From: Vitrella brassicaformis
Lineage: Eukaryota; Sar; Vitrellaceae
Length of the DNA: 64,000 bases
NCBI GenBank assembly: GCA_001179505.1
Contig: CDMY01000295.1
Coordinates: 124,001 to 188,000 of the forward strand
Direction of reading: 5' to 3'
Shown here: positions 22,094-33,716 of the stretch, in pieces
Position numbering within the stretch: the stretch's first letter is position 1
Layout of the letters: each line of letters opens with the position of its first letter
The notes under the pieces: generated by a model
What the model was told of the DNA's origin: nothing
Databases searched by the model: none
Seen by the model: the letters and a program-made list of their open reading frames with translations, nothing else
Translations under genes and position numbers: made by a program

Positions 22094-23030
22094 TGTCCGA
22101 TCGGTCAGTTTGGCGGCCGTCTGTTGTGTTACCACTGTTCCCTGCAGTACAACAAAATCGTCAAGGAGATCGCAGCCACCGAACCTGACCGCATCAAACG
22201 ACACGAGGCCACCTTAAGCAGTGCACGCCCTCCCCCCCATCCACACCTCACCCACACACACACACCCTGCCCTGCCCATTGTGCTCACAGGAGCGTGAGA
22301 TAGCCCGTCTGGAGCAGCGGTACGAGGACCACAACCGCCGCAAGCGCGAGGCGCGTGAACGTGACGAGGCCGACCGCGCCCGTGCGCAGGAGCAGCGGCG
22401 GCAGAAGGAGGAGGAGGAGAGGCGCCGGGTGCTCAGCCAGACCAACATCAGCCTCCCTGAGGAGCAGTATCTCGACGCCAGGAACAGGGGCGTCTATGAG
22501 GAGATCAATCCTGACAACAGGACCGAGGCCGAACAAGTCATGGAACTGTGAGTGAGGCCGATTGTTGCAATGCACTGCATTCTCTTGACAGAGAGGTGAA
22601 AGACATAGATCATGGTGCGGCCCTTTGTGTGTGCAGGGGTGCTGTCCTGCGTGGCGAGGTGGCTGTGATCGAGGCCCAGGTCGATACCATCGACAAGGCG
22701 TACCAACACAAGGTGGGGAAATAAAAGACACAGGCCGCCAGCACACCACACTACTACACCATGTCTGTCTGTCTGCTGGTGTGTGTGTGATCGGTGCAGA
22801 AGAGTGAGGGCGAGAAGATCCTCAAGGAGCAGGAGAAGATCACCGAGGGACTGGTAAGTGAGTCGCACCCCCAATCCACCCATCCATCCGTCCACTATGT
22901 ATGTCTGTCTGTATGGCTCTCTCTCCTCATCCCTTCAGTCGATGGCCGCCGACCGTGCCGAGCAGCGGGCCCGCGACGAGACGGCGGATCGCAAGGCGCA
23001 GCTCAAAGAAGCCAAACAGGAGAAAGCGGT

Positions 23031-23061
<31 letters not shown>

Positions 23062-24478
23062 CCACCTACAACAACACACAGAGACCCTTATGGTCATCCG
23101 CCATCGGTCCCCTCTCTCCCTGTGTGTGTGTGTGTGTGTGCAGAATAAGGAGAGTGAGTGGGAGGGCATCACCAAGGACCTCCGGGCCGAGCAGCAGCAG
23201 GCCGACCGGGAGACCAAATCACTCAACCAAAAGGCGCAAAAGTAAGTGACCGACGCCACAACCACAGACACCCACAGACCCCCCCTCCCCCCTCCCTCCT
23301 TTCACACACACACGCAAATCTGTTCTGTCCGTGGCGCATGCAGGTGTGCGAAGGACCGTGTCGCGCGCGAGTCGGAGCTGCCGGACCTGTTTGTCCGCGT
23401 GAAGCGTCTGTTCATGAAGGAGCGCGAGATCCACAAGCAGCTAGAGGCCGGGGAGACGCCCATATCTGAGGAGGGCGAGGAGGAGGAGGACGACGACGAG
23501 ACCGCCGACGGCATCACACTCAAACTCGCAGAGGAATTCCTCCAGGAATATGCCGTGAGCGAGATAAGGGAGCACGACACGGCACGAGCCTGGCCGTCAC
23601 GCTGTGTGTGTGTGTGTGTGTGTCAGGATGAGATCTCCAAGCTGTTTGAGCGCGAGCAGGAGGAGCAGAAGGCGGCTCTCGTGCAGATCAAGCCCCTCGG
23701 CCCCTCCCCCTCCCCCTCCCACCCCCCATCAGCCAAACACCGCCAGAGAGGCCCCCGCGTCATCACCACCACCACCACAGCACAGCAGCCGAGCGGCAGC
23801 GAAGTCCAGCCACCACCACAGAAGGGCAGGAAGCGCGCCGCACCACCACCACCGGCACCCCCAGGACCACACAAGCCACCCCCCGAAGACGAGCCTTCCC
23901 ACCCATCCAAGAAGCATCGATCGCAGGACAGCCGCGAGGAGGCGCAGGAGGAGGAGGACGGTGGCGGCAAGATGGATGTGGACGAAGAGGCAGAGGAGGC
24001 AGAGGAGGAGGGCGAGGACGCGGATGCGGCTAATAGTGGTGAGGAGAAGGTGTCCAAGAAGGAGCGCAAGAAGCGTCGCAAGGAGGAGAAGAAGGCCCGC
24101 AAGAAGGCCAAGAAGGAGGAGAAGAAACGACGCAAGACCAAGAAGCGGTCGTCCCGGGGCAAGAAGGCATCCGACGAGGCAGACGAGGACGAGCAGGGCG
24201 ACGAGAGCAAGGCTGCTGAGGAGGGGGAGGGGGAGGGCGCGAGCAGTGCCGCTGCCGGCGGTAGCGGTGCTGGGGACGGCGATGGAGGAGGCAGGAGCAA
24301 GGGCAGCAACGAGGGGCCGGGTGAGGAGAGTGAGGACAGCGACGCGCCGCTGAAACCCATCAAGAAGAAGGTCAGCAATACATAAAGATGATCACACACA
24401 CGCGGCACCCCTGTGTGTGATTGGTATGTGGGGTGTGTGCAGGGCCGTCTCAAGAAGCGCCCAGAGGAGGCCGCCTGA
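20411..24478 (+). CDS. FAM76-like zinc-ribbon, coiled-coil nuclear protein
   Basis: About 17 exons: 20411-20435, 20517-20859, 20937-21047, 21171-21214, 21312-21403, 21519-21598, 21710-21784, 21882-21957, 22109-22220, 22291-22547, 22637-22712, 22800-22853, 22939-23028, 23144-23241, 23344-23554, 23627-24370 and 24443-24478, giving about 840 residues. After a proline-rich start come paired CxxC zinc ribbons (LCSGCYSKMKK, CQFCRRSF, CNECFAAY, CAFCELEAAF, CAECDRQKSQ, YGPPRECQWCRKTCAFDKGE, LLCYHCSLQYN). The YGPP..C..C...CAFD...G.LLC..C order matches FAM76A/B, nuclear-speckle proteins of poorly known function. A long E/K/R coiled coil and a very acidic then lysine-rich tail follow, much longer than animal FAM76. 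All junctions close in phase except 22220 to 22291, where the true donor is unclear. Confidence 0.78.
22026..22096. repeat. intronic GCCT/CT/GT tract
   Basis: Consecutive GCCT, CT and GT runs fill the intron before exon 9 of the FAM76-like gene and end in the usual TGTG...CAG acceptor zone. Confidence 0.75.
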
Positions 24479-25002
24479 CTGGAGGACAGGACTACTGATA
24501 TACTCTAGTGGCTGTGTAACCTCACACACACCGTACGTGGCCTCATGTGTGGGTGGGTCGGTGGGTGTGGGACGGTCATGCGATTGATTGCGATGGACGA
24601 TGAGTGGATGGTGTTTGAATGAATGGGCTGTTTGATGCGATGAATGCTCAAGATGTGGAGCACGGCCTTCGCAGCACACGTCATCTTACATAAACGATGA
24701 CATTAAACCGATACATGCAGAAAAAAGAACCACGCACTAATCACACACAGGTGGGTGCATCAGGTCTCATGATTCACAGCAAAACGGACGCACTTCTTGC
24801 AGTCTCTCTTCAGCCATCCATCCATCCATCATTCCACCCTATGTACCCTGTGAGGGAACAAATGGATGGGAATCAAAACGCATACAGAGAGACGAAAGCC
24901 ACTACAGATCCATTCAATTCGCCACCACACACTGGCCACTCCCGCTCTCCCGGCACGCACGTGAATCGCTACCCAGCCCTTCGACCATTCACTCTGCATG
25001 CC
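24479..25002. other. convergent spacer
   Basis: The spacer lies between the 3' ends of the FAM76-like gene (+) and ankyrin-family copy 3 (-). It has GGGT/GGAT-type sequence, then TCCATCCATCC near 24810-24830. No gene seen. Confidence 0.5.
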
Positions 25003-26889
25003 TCACAAGTCGTCTCCATCCATCGCACCGCCATCGTCTTCTCCCTCGCCGTCGCCATCGTCGCCGTCCCGCTCGTCGGCCCCGTCATCACCGCCCCCCT
25101 CCGATGCGTCGCCGTCGTCCTCCTCAGGCTCCGTCAGCAACAGCTGGAACACGCCATCCTTGTCGATGTACCCGAGCTGCTGCCAATCGAACTGGCAATC
25201 CTGGTCGCCGAGATGCTCGTTGAAGCCCTTCTGCACGCCCGTCAGCTGATACTTGGCCACCTCGTCGAGCCGGGCCTTGTGCACCACCTCACGCAAACCG
25301 ACCACCTGCCCTTCACTGCCGGCGGCACGGATGGCGAAGCACTGGAGAGGCGGCACGGTCACCTTGACGCGCTTGTCGCCCTGCTGTTCGTATCTCGTCC
25401 CGCCCACCACCTCCCTGTTGCTGCTCGTCTGTGTGGCCGCCGACTTGACGAAATGGCCGACGGCCGCCTTGACGCGACGTCTCAGCTGGGTGTCGCCGAT
25501 GAGGTACTGGTCGATGGCCGCGGGGGCAGCCGATGGCTCGTGCAGGAAGGCGCCGATCTTCCATGCGATGGCCTCTGCCTCGTGTGGTCCGAATGCCATG
25601 TTGGATGGGGAGGGGTGGGGGTGGGCGCCGTCGTGATGGGGGGCGAGGGGCAGCAGACGGGAGAGAAGCAGTGGTCGCGCTGGGGGGCGAGGGCGCCGTT
25701 GATGGCCGACATGGTGGCATTGGGCAGCTCGTTGAGCACCGTGGTGTACTCGGCCAGCACGAGATTCCGCTGACGGCGGTCCTCCTCAGTGGCCGTGGGC
25801 AAGCAGGTGATGTCTGCCCCAGCCCGCAGCAGCACCATAGTGGTGCGCTTCTGCCATTCGGCTATCCTTGTTGGGGGTGTGGCGGGATCCGGGAGCCACG
25901 AGGCAGCGCTTTGGAAGGGAGGAGGGAGATGCCTTCTTGACCTGTTGATGTCCGCAGCTGAGAGGCGGCGACACAGGGACTCGGCCACACAGGGGGAGAT
26001 GTGGGAGGCCGCCGCAGCGAGAGGGGTGTGTTGGTCAAAATCCTCCCCCCGGACGTCCGCCCCGTAGGCCACCACCTGAAACGTAGTCACAGACAACAGC
26101 AGCTGAAGATGGACGTCAGTGAGTCCGACTGTATCTGCGCTGACCAGATCCACATAGCTGTCCATGAAGTCCTGGGAGAAGATACGCCCCTATAGCCGGC
26201 ATGGTGCAGCACGTTGCGACCGTCGTCGTCGGTTTCGTTGGCGAATATCCTGAGCCGCTCATAGATGGCGAGCAGCTTCTGCTCGTAGTCACGCGAGGGC
26301 CGTACAAAAGCGTGCTCAGTCACCATCACTGGCAGCATCAGCACCATTGCCCCGTCGATCTCCTCGCCGATCTCCTCGCCGCGCTCGAGCAGCAGGTCGA
26401 CGGCAGCTTCGTTGCCGGCGGCAATGGCCACTCTGAGAGGCCTTCTTTTGTCCTGCATGTACCCCTCCGGGGCATTGATGTCTGCCCCACCATCGATGAG
26501 GGCGGTGATGATGTCGCTCTCCAGCTGAAGAGATGACCACAGCGGCAGGGCGACGGGGCACGTCTCATCGTCCGCCATCCAGATGGACGGCATTGTGTAG
26601 CCACTCGCATTGTCGATGGAATACGACAGCAAGGGATAGCCGCACCGGCCCGTCCCCTTTCGCAGTAGTGGTTCGACATCCGGGTCAGCACCCTGCTGCT
26701 CGATGAGATCCGTCACCTCCTGGGCGCTGGTGAAGGTGCGGTTGATGATGCCCCGCGACAGCCGTCTGCTGGCGCGCTGGTCCCTTGTCGGAATCGAATG
26801 CCAACATCGGTCTGCCCCAGCCAGCCATCAGGGAGGTCGCCATCGGATGATGATGATGCTGCAGCCGCCGCCGATGAGGATGCAGCCAT
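25003..26889 (-). pseudogene. ankyrin-family copy 3, frameshifted
   Basis: The family is recognisable along the whole stretch from a possible ATG at 26889 to a TAA/TGA near 25003. At least three frame changes without plausible introns break it: near 26765 (before SRRLSRGIINRTF), near 26190 (between VLHHAGYRG and FSQDFMDSYVDLV) and near 25665. At the last, a net 4 bases are missing relative to copies 1 and 2, between CGCGACCAC and CTGCTGCCCC on the coding strand. The C-terminus is intact in its own frame (MAFGPHEAEAIAWKIGAFLH...) and ends in an acidic Asp/Glu/Gly tail absent from the other copies. Interpreted as a pseudogene; the last 198 codons could still be expressed alone. Confidence 0.72.
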
Positions 26890-27344
26890 CTTCTCTCACG
26901 CTACCCTACGCTACAGACGCACACGCACACAGGTGTGCGGACCAGCCTCTCTCATGCGGTGTCTGAAAACGTTGCCTACCTTCTGCATGCGCGTTGATGA
27001 TGTCCATCAGTAGATGCCGAAACCGCCGCAACTTGCCTGATAAGGAGGAAACGACTTCCCTGAACTTGAAACCAATGCCAGTGTCGCGGGTTCGACCCCC
27101 CCCTGTGAGAGTGCTCATCTGGAGGCGGCCTCAAAACACGATGCCGTGCTGTCGCACTCCTGGTTGTTCATGCAGGTATTTAGGCTTGTTCGAAGAGCCG
27201 TTTGTCTCTGCGAGCTTTCTCTCTTTCTCCTGCGTTTCCCTTCTGATGGTCCCAAGGTTTCTGATGCTTGTGTGCTTGTGTGCTTCCTTCTGGTGCTTGT
27301 GTGCGATCTGATCGAGGGGAGAGACTTCCGCACCGGCCCGACCC

Positions 27345-27545
27345 TTGGTTAGCGCTTCTGCGCTTTGCCCAGCCCACGGAGGCGGGCATGCAACGAGTCA
27401 AAATGGAGGTCACGCCGAGCTCTCTCCGCACACCAAATTTCAGCCTCCAGCGTCGCCTCTGCGGCGAGAACGCCCGTTGCAGATCTCCGATCGACCACGA
27501 TCGACGTCCGTTGTGTGGCCCACCACCTTGAGGAGCCTCCCATCG
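27345..27545 (-). repeat. dispersed repeat element, copy B
   Basis: Reverse-complement partner of the element at 19912-20110, nearly identical over roughly 140 bases (core about 27361-27500). Divergence begins abruptly at both ends, consistent with an inserted or copied segment. No terminal inverted repeat or target duplication is evident. Confidence 0.72.
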
Positions 27546-28754
27546 ATTGAGATGAAGACCATGAAAGCCCAGAATCAATTCATGTCTGCCACCCCCGATG
27601 AGCCAGTGTGTATGCCTGTCGTCAAAAAGGGCCACTGCATGCCGTCCGCACCCTGAAGGCCCACTCGCACAGCCACACACTTACACACACCACACACGTG
27701 CACATGTATGCAAGTCGGTTGCGATCAACACGGCGACCAATATCCCTCCCCACACCCACACACCACACCCACACGCACGCAGACCCATCAGGAAGAAGGT
27801 ACGCAATACAAATACGCCCCGCTCATTGTATTGCCCCACTGGCTCGCCTCTCTGAGTGCGCCATACATCCAATCCACACAAGACGGAGGTTCCCGTGTCC
27901 ACTCTCATGGCATACCACAGGAGATCCACTCCAGGACCTCTTAGGTGGTATGCGACTGCAGTGGAAGCGGAAACATCCGCCTCGGCAGCATCAACGTCAC
28001 ATCGTGGCGGGTGGTGCGGTGCGGGCCACGTATGGTATGGATTGAATGAAAAAACTTGATTTGACAAACAAACAAAACGCCGGAAGACACATAGGCAGAT
28101 AGATTCCACTCTTCCTTGCCTCGGGGAGCAGCTGCCAGCCACAGTCCCTCTGTCTGTCTGTCTGTCCGTTTCCACTCGTTCAAAACAGTAAGCACCTGTC
28201 TGTCTGTCTGTCTGTCATCATGCTGCTGCTGCTCGATCACGTGTCTTTCACCTCGCACCTGCAACCGCCACCATCTCATGGAAGACCATCCTTGAGACCG
28301 TAGCGGCTGACGGGGCGTGATCAAAGCCACGTGCCCAGCTGCATTGATTACAAGCACATCCTCTTGTTTGCTGTTCCTCCCTCTCTCCCTCTCTCTTTTG
28401 CAGGGCGCCAGCCAAAACAGCGCTGCCTGCCATCAACCGATAGACAGACAATCCACGCACCACGCACCACGATACAACGCACATCCACAGCGCCCAAAAC
28501 CATCATGGAATGGATGCAATGCATACGCACATCGATCCATCCATCCATCCAGTGATTCGTTCATTCAATCACACACGTACACACGCGTACACACATACAC
28601 ATACATAGATCGATCGATGGATCGCCAGTAGGCCTGCAGGCAGGTGTGCATCAGATCGATGGATGGATCCCACCCTCCATCCATCGACACACCCACAGCC
28701 CTCCCGCCAGTCTCTGTCTGTATCACTGAGTCCGTCAGTGAGTCAGTCATTGAG
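27546..28754. other. gene-free stretch upstream of RBR gene 3' end
   Basis: About 1.2 kb with CA, CTGT (28144-28166, 28199-28216) and TCCA runs. One 30-base patch near 27785 resembles the 3' coding end of the FAM76-like gene (CCCATCA-GAAGAAGGT). I see no complete gene. Confidence 0.5.
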
Positions 28755-31211
28755 TCAGTCATTGTTGCCCCTGGACACAAACCGCCAGATGGGGCCCACA
28801 ACCAGCACGCACCCCTGCCAACACCAACACACACAGGAAGGATTCGTCCAAGGAAAGCGATAACGTGACGCCCGGCCACTCACTCACCATCACAGGCATT
28901 GCGATTGGCGTCAGCAGCAGCCCAACCAGCCAGACCACAGACAATGTCAGCAGATCTACACACACAAAACACACGCACACAGACACATGTACCAGTGAAT
29001 GGATGGATTGGTATCTCTCTCTCGGTGTCTGTCTGTCTGTCAGTGTTGAATCGGTCACATCTGAGAGGGTCCATGCCGAGGAGGTGTCTGACGTAGCTGC
29101 TGCGCTCGATGACGGCGTGTGTGAAGAACACAGAGAACCCAAACACTATGGCCAACGGACTCAGCACCACAGCCATCAGCACCAAAGCCACCTGCATACA
29201 CACACACACACACACACATTGCACCTCTCTGTCTGATGGATGGGTGGGTGTGCATCTCACTACTCACCTTGAACATGAGCAGTTTGGATGCGCTCCACGT
29301 CCTCAGTCTGTGTCGGCCCGACTGCAGACCCGGGCAGCCAAAGAGGTTCCACGGCTCATAGTGGTACGCCGTGTACCGACGCCTAACCACACACACACAC
29401 ACACACGCATTAGTCTCTCCCCGGTGTGTGCACACGTGTGCTCTCTCTTTCGCGCACCGGCAGAGCCAGCACCACTCGTGGCGACAGTTGGAGCAGGTGA
29501 TGTGGTTGCAGCCGGCGACCTTCTCGGTGCGTATGCGGCACGCTGGGCAGGCCTGCACCTCGCGACCCTGCGCCCACACCAGGTAGGAGCGGCTGTCGTC
29601 GTCCATCTCGACACACGCATCAGAACCGTGCCACCTGCACCAACCAACCAACCAACCAACCGCCCATCCATCCATCCATCCATCCATCGTACGTATTGAT
29701 GCATTGTGTGTGTGTGCGTGTGTGTGTGTGTGTACCGTTTTCCGCATTGCAGACAGACAGGTGTTTTGCAGGAGGGGCAGGTGCCTCTGCGGGTGAACAG
29801 CCTGGGACGGAAATAACCTGCACACGCAACACACACATACATACGAGTGTCAGACATCCAACATCCACACACACATGGAGGAAGGAATGTAAGCTCCCGT
29901 GTGCATTACCGTCGCAGTCAGGCTCGCAGCACCACCGCAGACGAGGATCCTGCACACACAAACACACGCCATCCACACACATACTTGCTCATTCTCCACA
30001 GCCCCTCTCCCACCGACCTTGCAGATGCGCAGCCTCTTCTTGAACTTGAGGTACCGGTCGAAGTCGTTGGGGTCGACGAGTGCCTTGACGTGCTTCTCAG
30101 ACAGCGTCCGCACGCAGCCCTCCGCCGGGCACTTCATGTGCTCCACCTGGTGGCTGTCAATCAGCGTCTTGACGTACGTGCCCATGCACTCGCGACACAC
30201 CATCCTCGACCCCTGGTGGCCATGACCCTGCTGTTGCTGTTGCTGCTGCCGCTGCTGAGAGCCGCTTGTGTGTCTGTTGCTGTGTCTGTGTGGGGCGCCG
30301 GGGCAGCCGCTGTAGTGGCAGAAGATCTGGTCCTCCCTCACCGACTCGAAACACACGCAGCACACGCAGTCTGCATCACCATCTGCACCTCCGTCGGCCC
30401 CGGCCGGCCTGCTGCTGTTGCTGATGTTGATGACAGCGGCCGTGGTCTCTCTCTCTCGTTGTCGTTCAGTCGACCCCGCCGCTTTTGAGGGATCGCCATC
30501 GGCACTATCGAACGCCACAGCCACGTCATACAGAGGGCCGGCCGGCTCGTACGCAACGGTCGATGCAACCTCGACAACATCATCTCGGTCGGTGTGGGAG
30601 TGGGTGCGGGGAACGATGTCATGGTGGTGGTCGCCGAAGGGCGAGAGATGGAAGGTGGGTAGGGGGTGGATGGGGGCGTGGGGGAGGGTGAAGGTGCCGG
30701 TGAGGGAAGGGGCAGGGGCGGGGGAGTTGGGGGGCGGTTGGTCCATGGCTAGTGGCGGGGCGGTGTCGTCCCACTCCTCCATCGACCGCATGAACAGCCC
30801 GCCGCACAGCCCATCCAGCTCCTCACGCACGCCCTCCAAACCCTCGGTCGTCATTGTCGACATCGAGTGGATCTGCCGCGTCACCCCGCCACACACCATG
30901 CCTCCACCCGACGACGACCAGCACCCCTCGCCGGCTTCCAGGTCCATGTCCATGTCCATCTCCGCATCCGCGTGGTCGAGGCAGAAGTGCGGGTGTGAGC
31001 AGCTGTCGGCCGCAACCACGGTGTGGAAGGAGGCACACGAGACGGACGTCTGGAAGTCGCTGCTGGTGGGGGAGAGGGCACAGCCGCTGGTCGATGGCTG
31101 TGGCTGCGGCGGTGACTGGGACTGCTGGGCCGACTTGCGTGCGGTTGGTGCATTGCTGGGCGGCTGCGGCTCTGAGAGGCCGGAGGTCCACGTGAAGGAA
31201 CTCTTGCTCAT
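28755..31211 (-). CDS. RBR (RING-IBR-RING) E3 ubiquitin ligase with C-terminal membrane segments
   Basis: Eight exons close in phase: 31211-30018, 29949-29910, 29817-29736, 29634-29458, 29382-29268, 29191-29059, 28955-28888 and 28814-28755, giving 622 residues. About 270 low-complexity residues precede RING1 (CVCCVCFES...C...RMVCRECM...MKCPAEGC). The IBR reads RWCCEPDCDG...CPSCKTPVCLQCGKRWHGS. RING2 reads ACPACRIRTEKVAGCNHITCSNC...WCWLC, and the catalytic Cys equivalent (about residue 481, in GCNH) is present. Exons 6-8 give three hydrophobic stretches (VALVLMAVVLSPLAIVFGFSV, LLTLSVVWLVGLLLTPIAM, CVLVVGPIW), so a membrane-anchored RNF19/RNF144-like ligase is likely. A CAG-type polyglutamine run lies between RING1 cysteines. 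Confidence 0.88.
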
Positions 31212-31688
31212 CGCAGCAGCGCCGGCTTCACTGCGGAGCGTTGCAGTTATGCTGAAAGGGAGAGGGGAAGGGGATCTGCGGCGTGTAAGCTCATGCTGCT
31301 GCTCTTGTCGAGCCGAGCACTGCCTGCTTCACTACTGCTCCTTGGGCGGCTGCCTTGTGTGCAAGCTTGTGTGTGCTGTTGCTGCTCACGTTGCGGTGAA
31401 AAATAAGGGCAACGCGCAGCAAGCGGCCTTGTTGAGAAAGCGCTGAGAGTGTCGAAAAACGGCGGAAGAGCTGACGTCACGCAGTCGGTCTGCTGAGCTC
31501 ACATCCAAGCTCGCAATGGCTCGACATTCTTGGGCTTTCTTTCGCAGTCTGGCCGGCTGGTAGTGGTAGTCCAGGCCTATGGATGGAGGCTCAGGATCAG
31601 CGGGCAGCTTGCCCGACAATCGGATGCCGCGAGTGCTACGGGACGCGTCGGTAGGGGAGGTCCTGCGAAGGTGCGGGAGCAGAGTGCC
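31212..31688. other. divergent promoter spacer
   Basis: A 477-base gap separates the start codons of the RBR gene (-) and the U-box gene (+). Short frames are present but none has support. Both promoters should be here. Confidence 0.45.
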
Positions 31689-32555
31689 ATGGCTGACGAG
31701 TTTTCTCTGTTCTCTGACGAGGTGTGGTGTGGTGTGGTGTGGCGTGGTGTGTGTCTTGTCAGAATGTCAGAACAGGCGCGGCTCCAGGCCGACACTGCTC
31801 CAGGCCGTCCCGCCGACCGTCATCAACCCCGAGATCAACCCCAACTCAATCGGTAGCCGGACACGTGTGCAGCAGCGCTGGATGGACAGATGAGTTGTAC
31901 CTGTCGTTAAATTGTTCTGTTTGCTTTTGTTGGCTGTCATCGGATCTGATGCAGCGCTCCGTCTACTAGAGCTGGAGCTCTGGTCGCTCAGAGACTCATC
32001 GCTGCGGACGCTGCTGAATTCTTTGCTGCTAGGAATGACGGTGGCGGTCAACGGGTCGAGCGTCGACGTGATGGCGAACGTGCCTCTGAACAACACCAGA
32101 TGGCGTGAGCCGCACACATACACTGTCGTCCACATCTGTCTTGGCTGACGAGTTTCTCTGTTCTCTGACGAGGTATGGTGTGGTGTGTTGTGTGTCTTGT
32201 CAGCATGGCGGCGCGGCACTTGAATGCCGGTCCCGCCGACCGTCATCAACCCCAACTTAATCGGTAGCCGGACACGTGTGCAGCAGCGCTGGATGGACGG
32301 TTGAGTTGTAACTCTCGTCAAACCGTTTTGTTTGCTTGTGTTGGCCGTCAGCTCTGGTCGCCCTGCTAGAGCTGCAGCTCTGGCCGCTCAGAGATGCATC
32401 GCTGCGGACGCTGAATATGCTGCTAGGAATGACGGTGGCGGTCAACGTGCCGAGCGTCGACGTGATGGCGAACGTGCCTCTGAGCAACACCAGATGACGT
32501 GAGCCGTGCCGTGCCGTGCGAAAGCCGCATACATACACTGTCGTCCACAATTGTT
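31689..32555 (+). repeat. tandem duplication of an exon pair
   Basis: Unit 1 (about 31689-32145) and unit 2 (about 32146-32555) are homologous through exons and introns. Shared runs include CTGACGAGTTT...CTCTGTTCTCTGACGAG, GTCATCAACCCC, GGTAGCCGGACACGTG and GAATGACGGTGGCGGTCAACG. The first small exon of unit 1 has a one-base shorter counterpart in unit 2 that now lies in intron. Confidence 0.85.
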
Positions 32556-33716
32556 ATTCTATCCGTCGGCCTGATCAGAGACGTGGGGGAGCGTCCAGCG
32601 GAGCCTGTCCGCCCCTCTCCTGCTCCAGCTGCTGCTGCAGCGGCCGCCGCTGCAGCACCATCTGCAGCAGAGAGACAGAGACAGGCCGAACTGCTCCGGG
32701 CGGCTTCTCTTTTCTTCTCTCCCCCCTCATCACCAAGCCCACCACCTCAGTCATCCCGACGACCACCACCATCACATCCTGCTGCTGCTGCTGCTGCCGG
32801 CGGTGGTGGTTATGTGGGCCGTCACGGTGTGAGGCGTGAGCATTTCGCAGAGGTGGACAAGAAGAGCCTCGATGTGTTGGAGGCAGGTGGGTTGTGGGTG
32901 AGGCATGAAACATAAGACAAATGTGACGTGATGTATTGCGTCGATTGTGTGTATGGTATGGAGCAGCTGACAGTGAGTTGGAGGATAAGGAGATGCTTTG
33001 CTGCCCCATTAGTATGGAGATCTTCCGCCAACCCGTGTCGATCCCATCGGTCAGACAGCGACCACACACCACACACTGCACACAACACATACACACCTGC
33101 ACGCATCTCTCCCTCCCTCCCTCCCTCCCTCCCCCCTCTCTGTGCAGGGCAACACTTGTGAGTACACGGCCATCGTGAACTACATCCGCCAGTCGCGCCG
33201 CCGCCGCGAGGGCCCCCTTTCGCCCACCACACGGAAGTCCATAAGTGAGGGTGACCTGAGGTCGAACCGATTCGCCGTCAGCGCCATTGAGGCCATGGCC
33301 AGACAGGTAAGGTACCGTGGGGAGACAGAAGCCTAACCCACAACCTGACTTCTCTTCATCTGTGTGGGTAAGGTCGTGCGTGAGCAAGACCTGAGGGCGC
33401 AGCTCATTCGGCGAGATGCAGGGAAGTCGCGTCTACCACCTCCACCGCCAGCCGCTGCCGCGGCGGCCGCGGCGCCAGCAACAGTCGGAGGGGCTGCCTT
33501 TTCCGGGGCTGGGGAGCAGGAATCCTCATCTAGCTATGGTAGAGACAAAAGCGACGTAGGGCTTCGTTATCGCTGTGTATGTCGTTTGTCATGTGTGTAT
33601 GTGTAGGTATGGGCAAGCGTAGCGGTTCTCCGCTGCCACGTGATGGGCAGAAAAGGCCCAGGAGAGAGGGGGAAGAAGAGAGAGAGGGAGAGGGAGACGG
33701 AGAGGGAGACAGATAA
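31689..33716 (+). CDS. U-box E3 ubiquitin ligase with duplicated helical exons
   Basis: Exons 31689-31723, 31763-31852, 31955-32104, 32204-32263, 32352-32498, 32579-32886, 32967-33049, 33148-33306, 33373-33538 and 33607-33716 close in phase, giving about 435 residues. Exons 2-3 and 4-5 are tandem copies; both encode an arginine-rich helix (IAADA..(F/Y)AARNDGGGQR.ERRRDGERASEQHQM). An Ala/Pro-rich linker follows. The U-box reads EMLCCPISMEIFRQPVSIPSGNTCEYTAI...LSPTTRKSI...DLRSNRFAVSAIEAM, with the expected CPI...DPV-like core, P-T-R and L.xN positions. U-boxes recruit E2 enzymes without zinc. The tail is basic then acidic low complexity. The first exon's donor is ambiguous; translation might instead begin at the ATG at 31764. 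Confidence 0.78.

Noticed and set aside
23623-24453. Minus-strand ORF of 276 codons, Ser/Leu/Pro-rich
   Set aside because: Antisense of the Glu/Lys-rich tail of the FAM76-like gene; composition is a mirror of that low-complexity stretch.
27040-27115. GCGGGTTCGACCCC resembling a tRNA T-arm
   Set aside because: No D-arm, anticodon arm or acceptor stem is found at the right distances.
27780-27812. Similarity to the 3' end of the FAM76-like gene
   Set aside because: Only about 30 bases match, too short to call a duplicate.
30418-31446. Plus-strand ORF of 342 codons
   Set aside because: It is antisense to the first exon of the RBR ligase, whose RING1 cysteines and phase-closed exons are on the minus strand.
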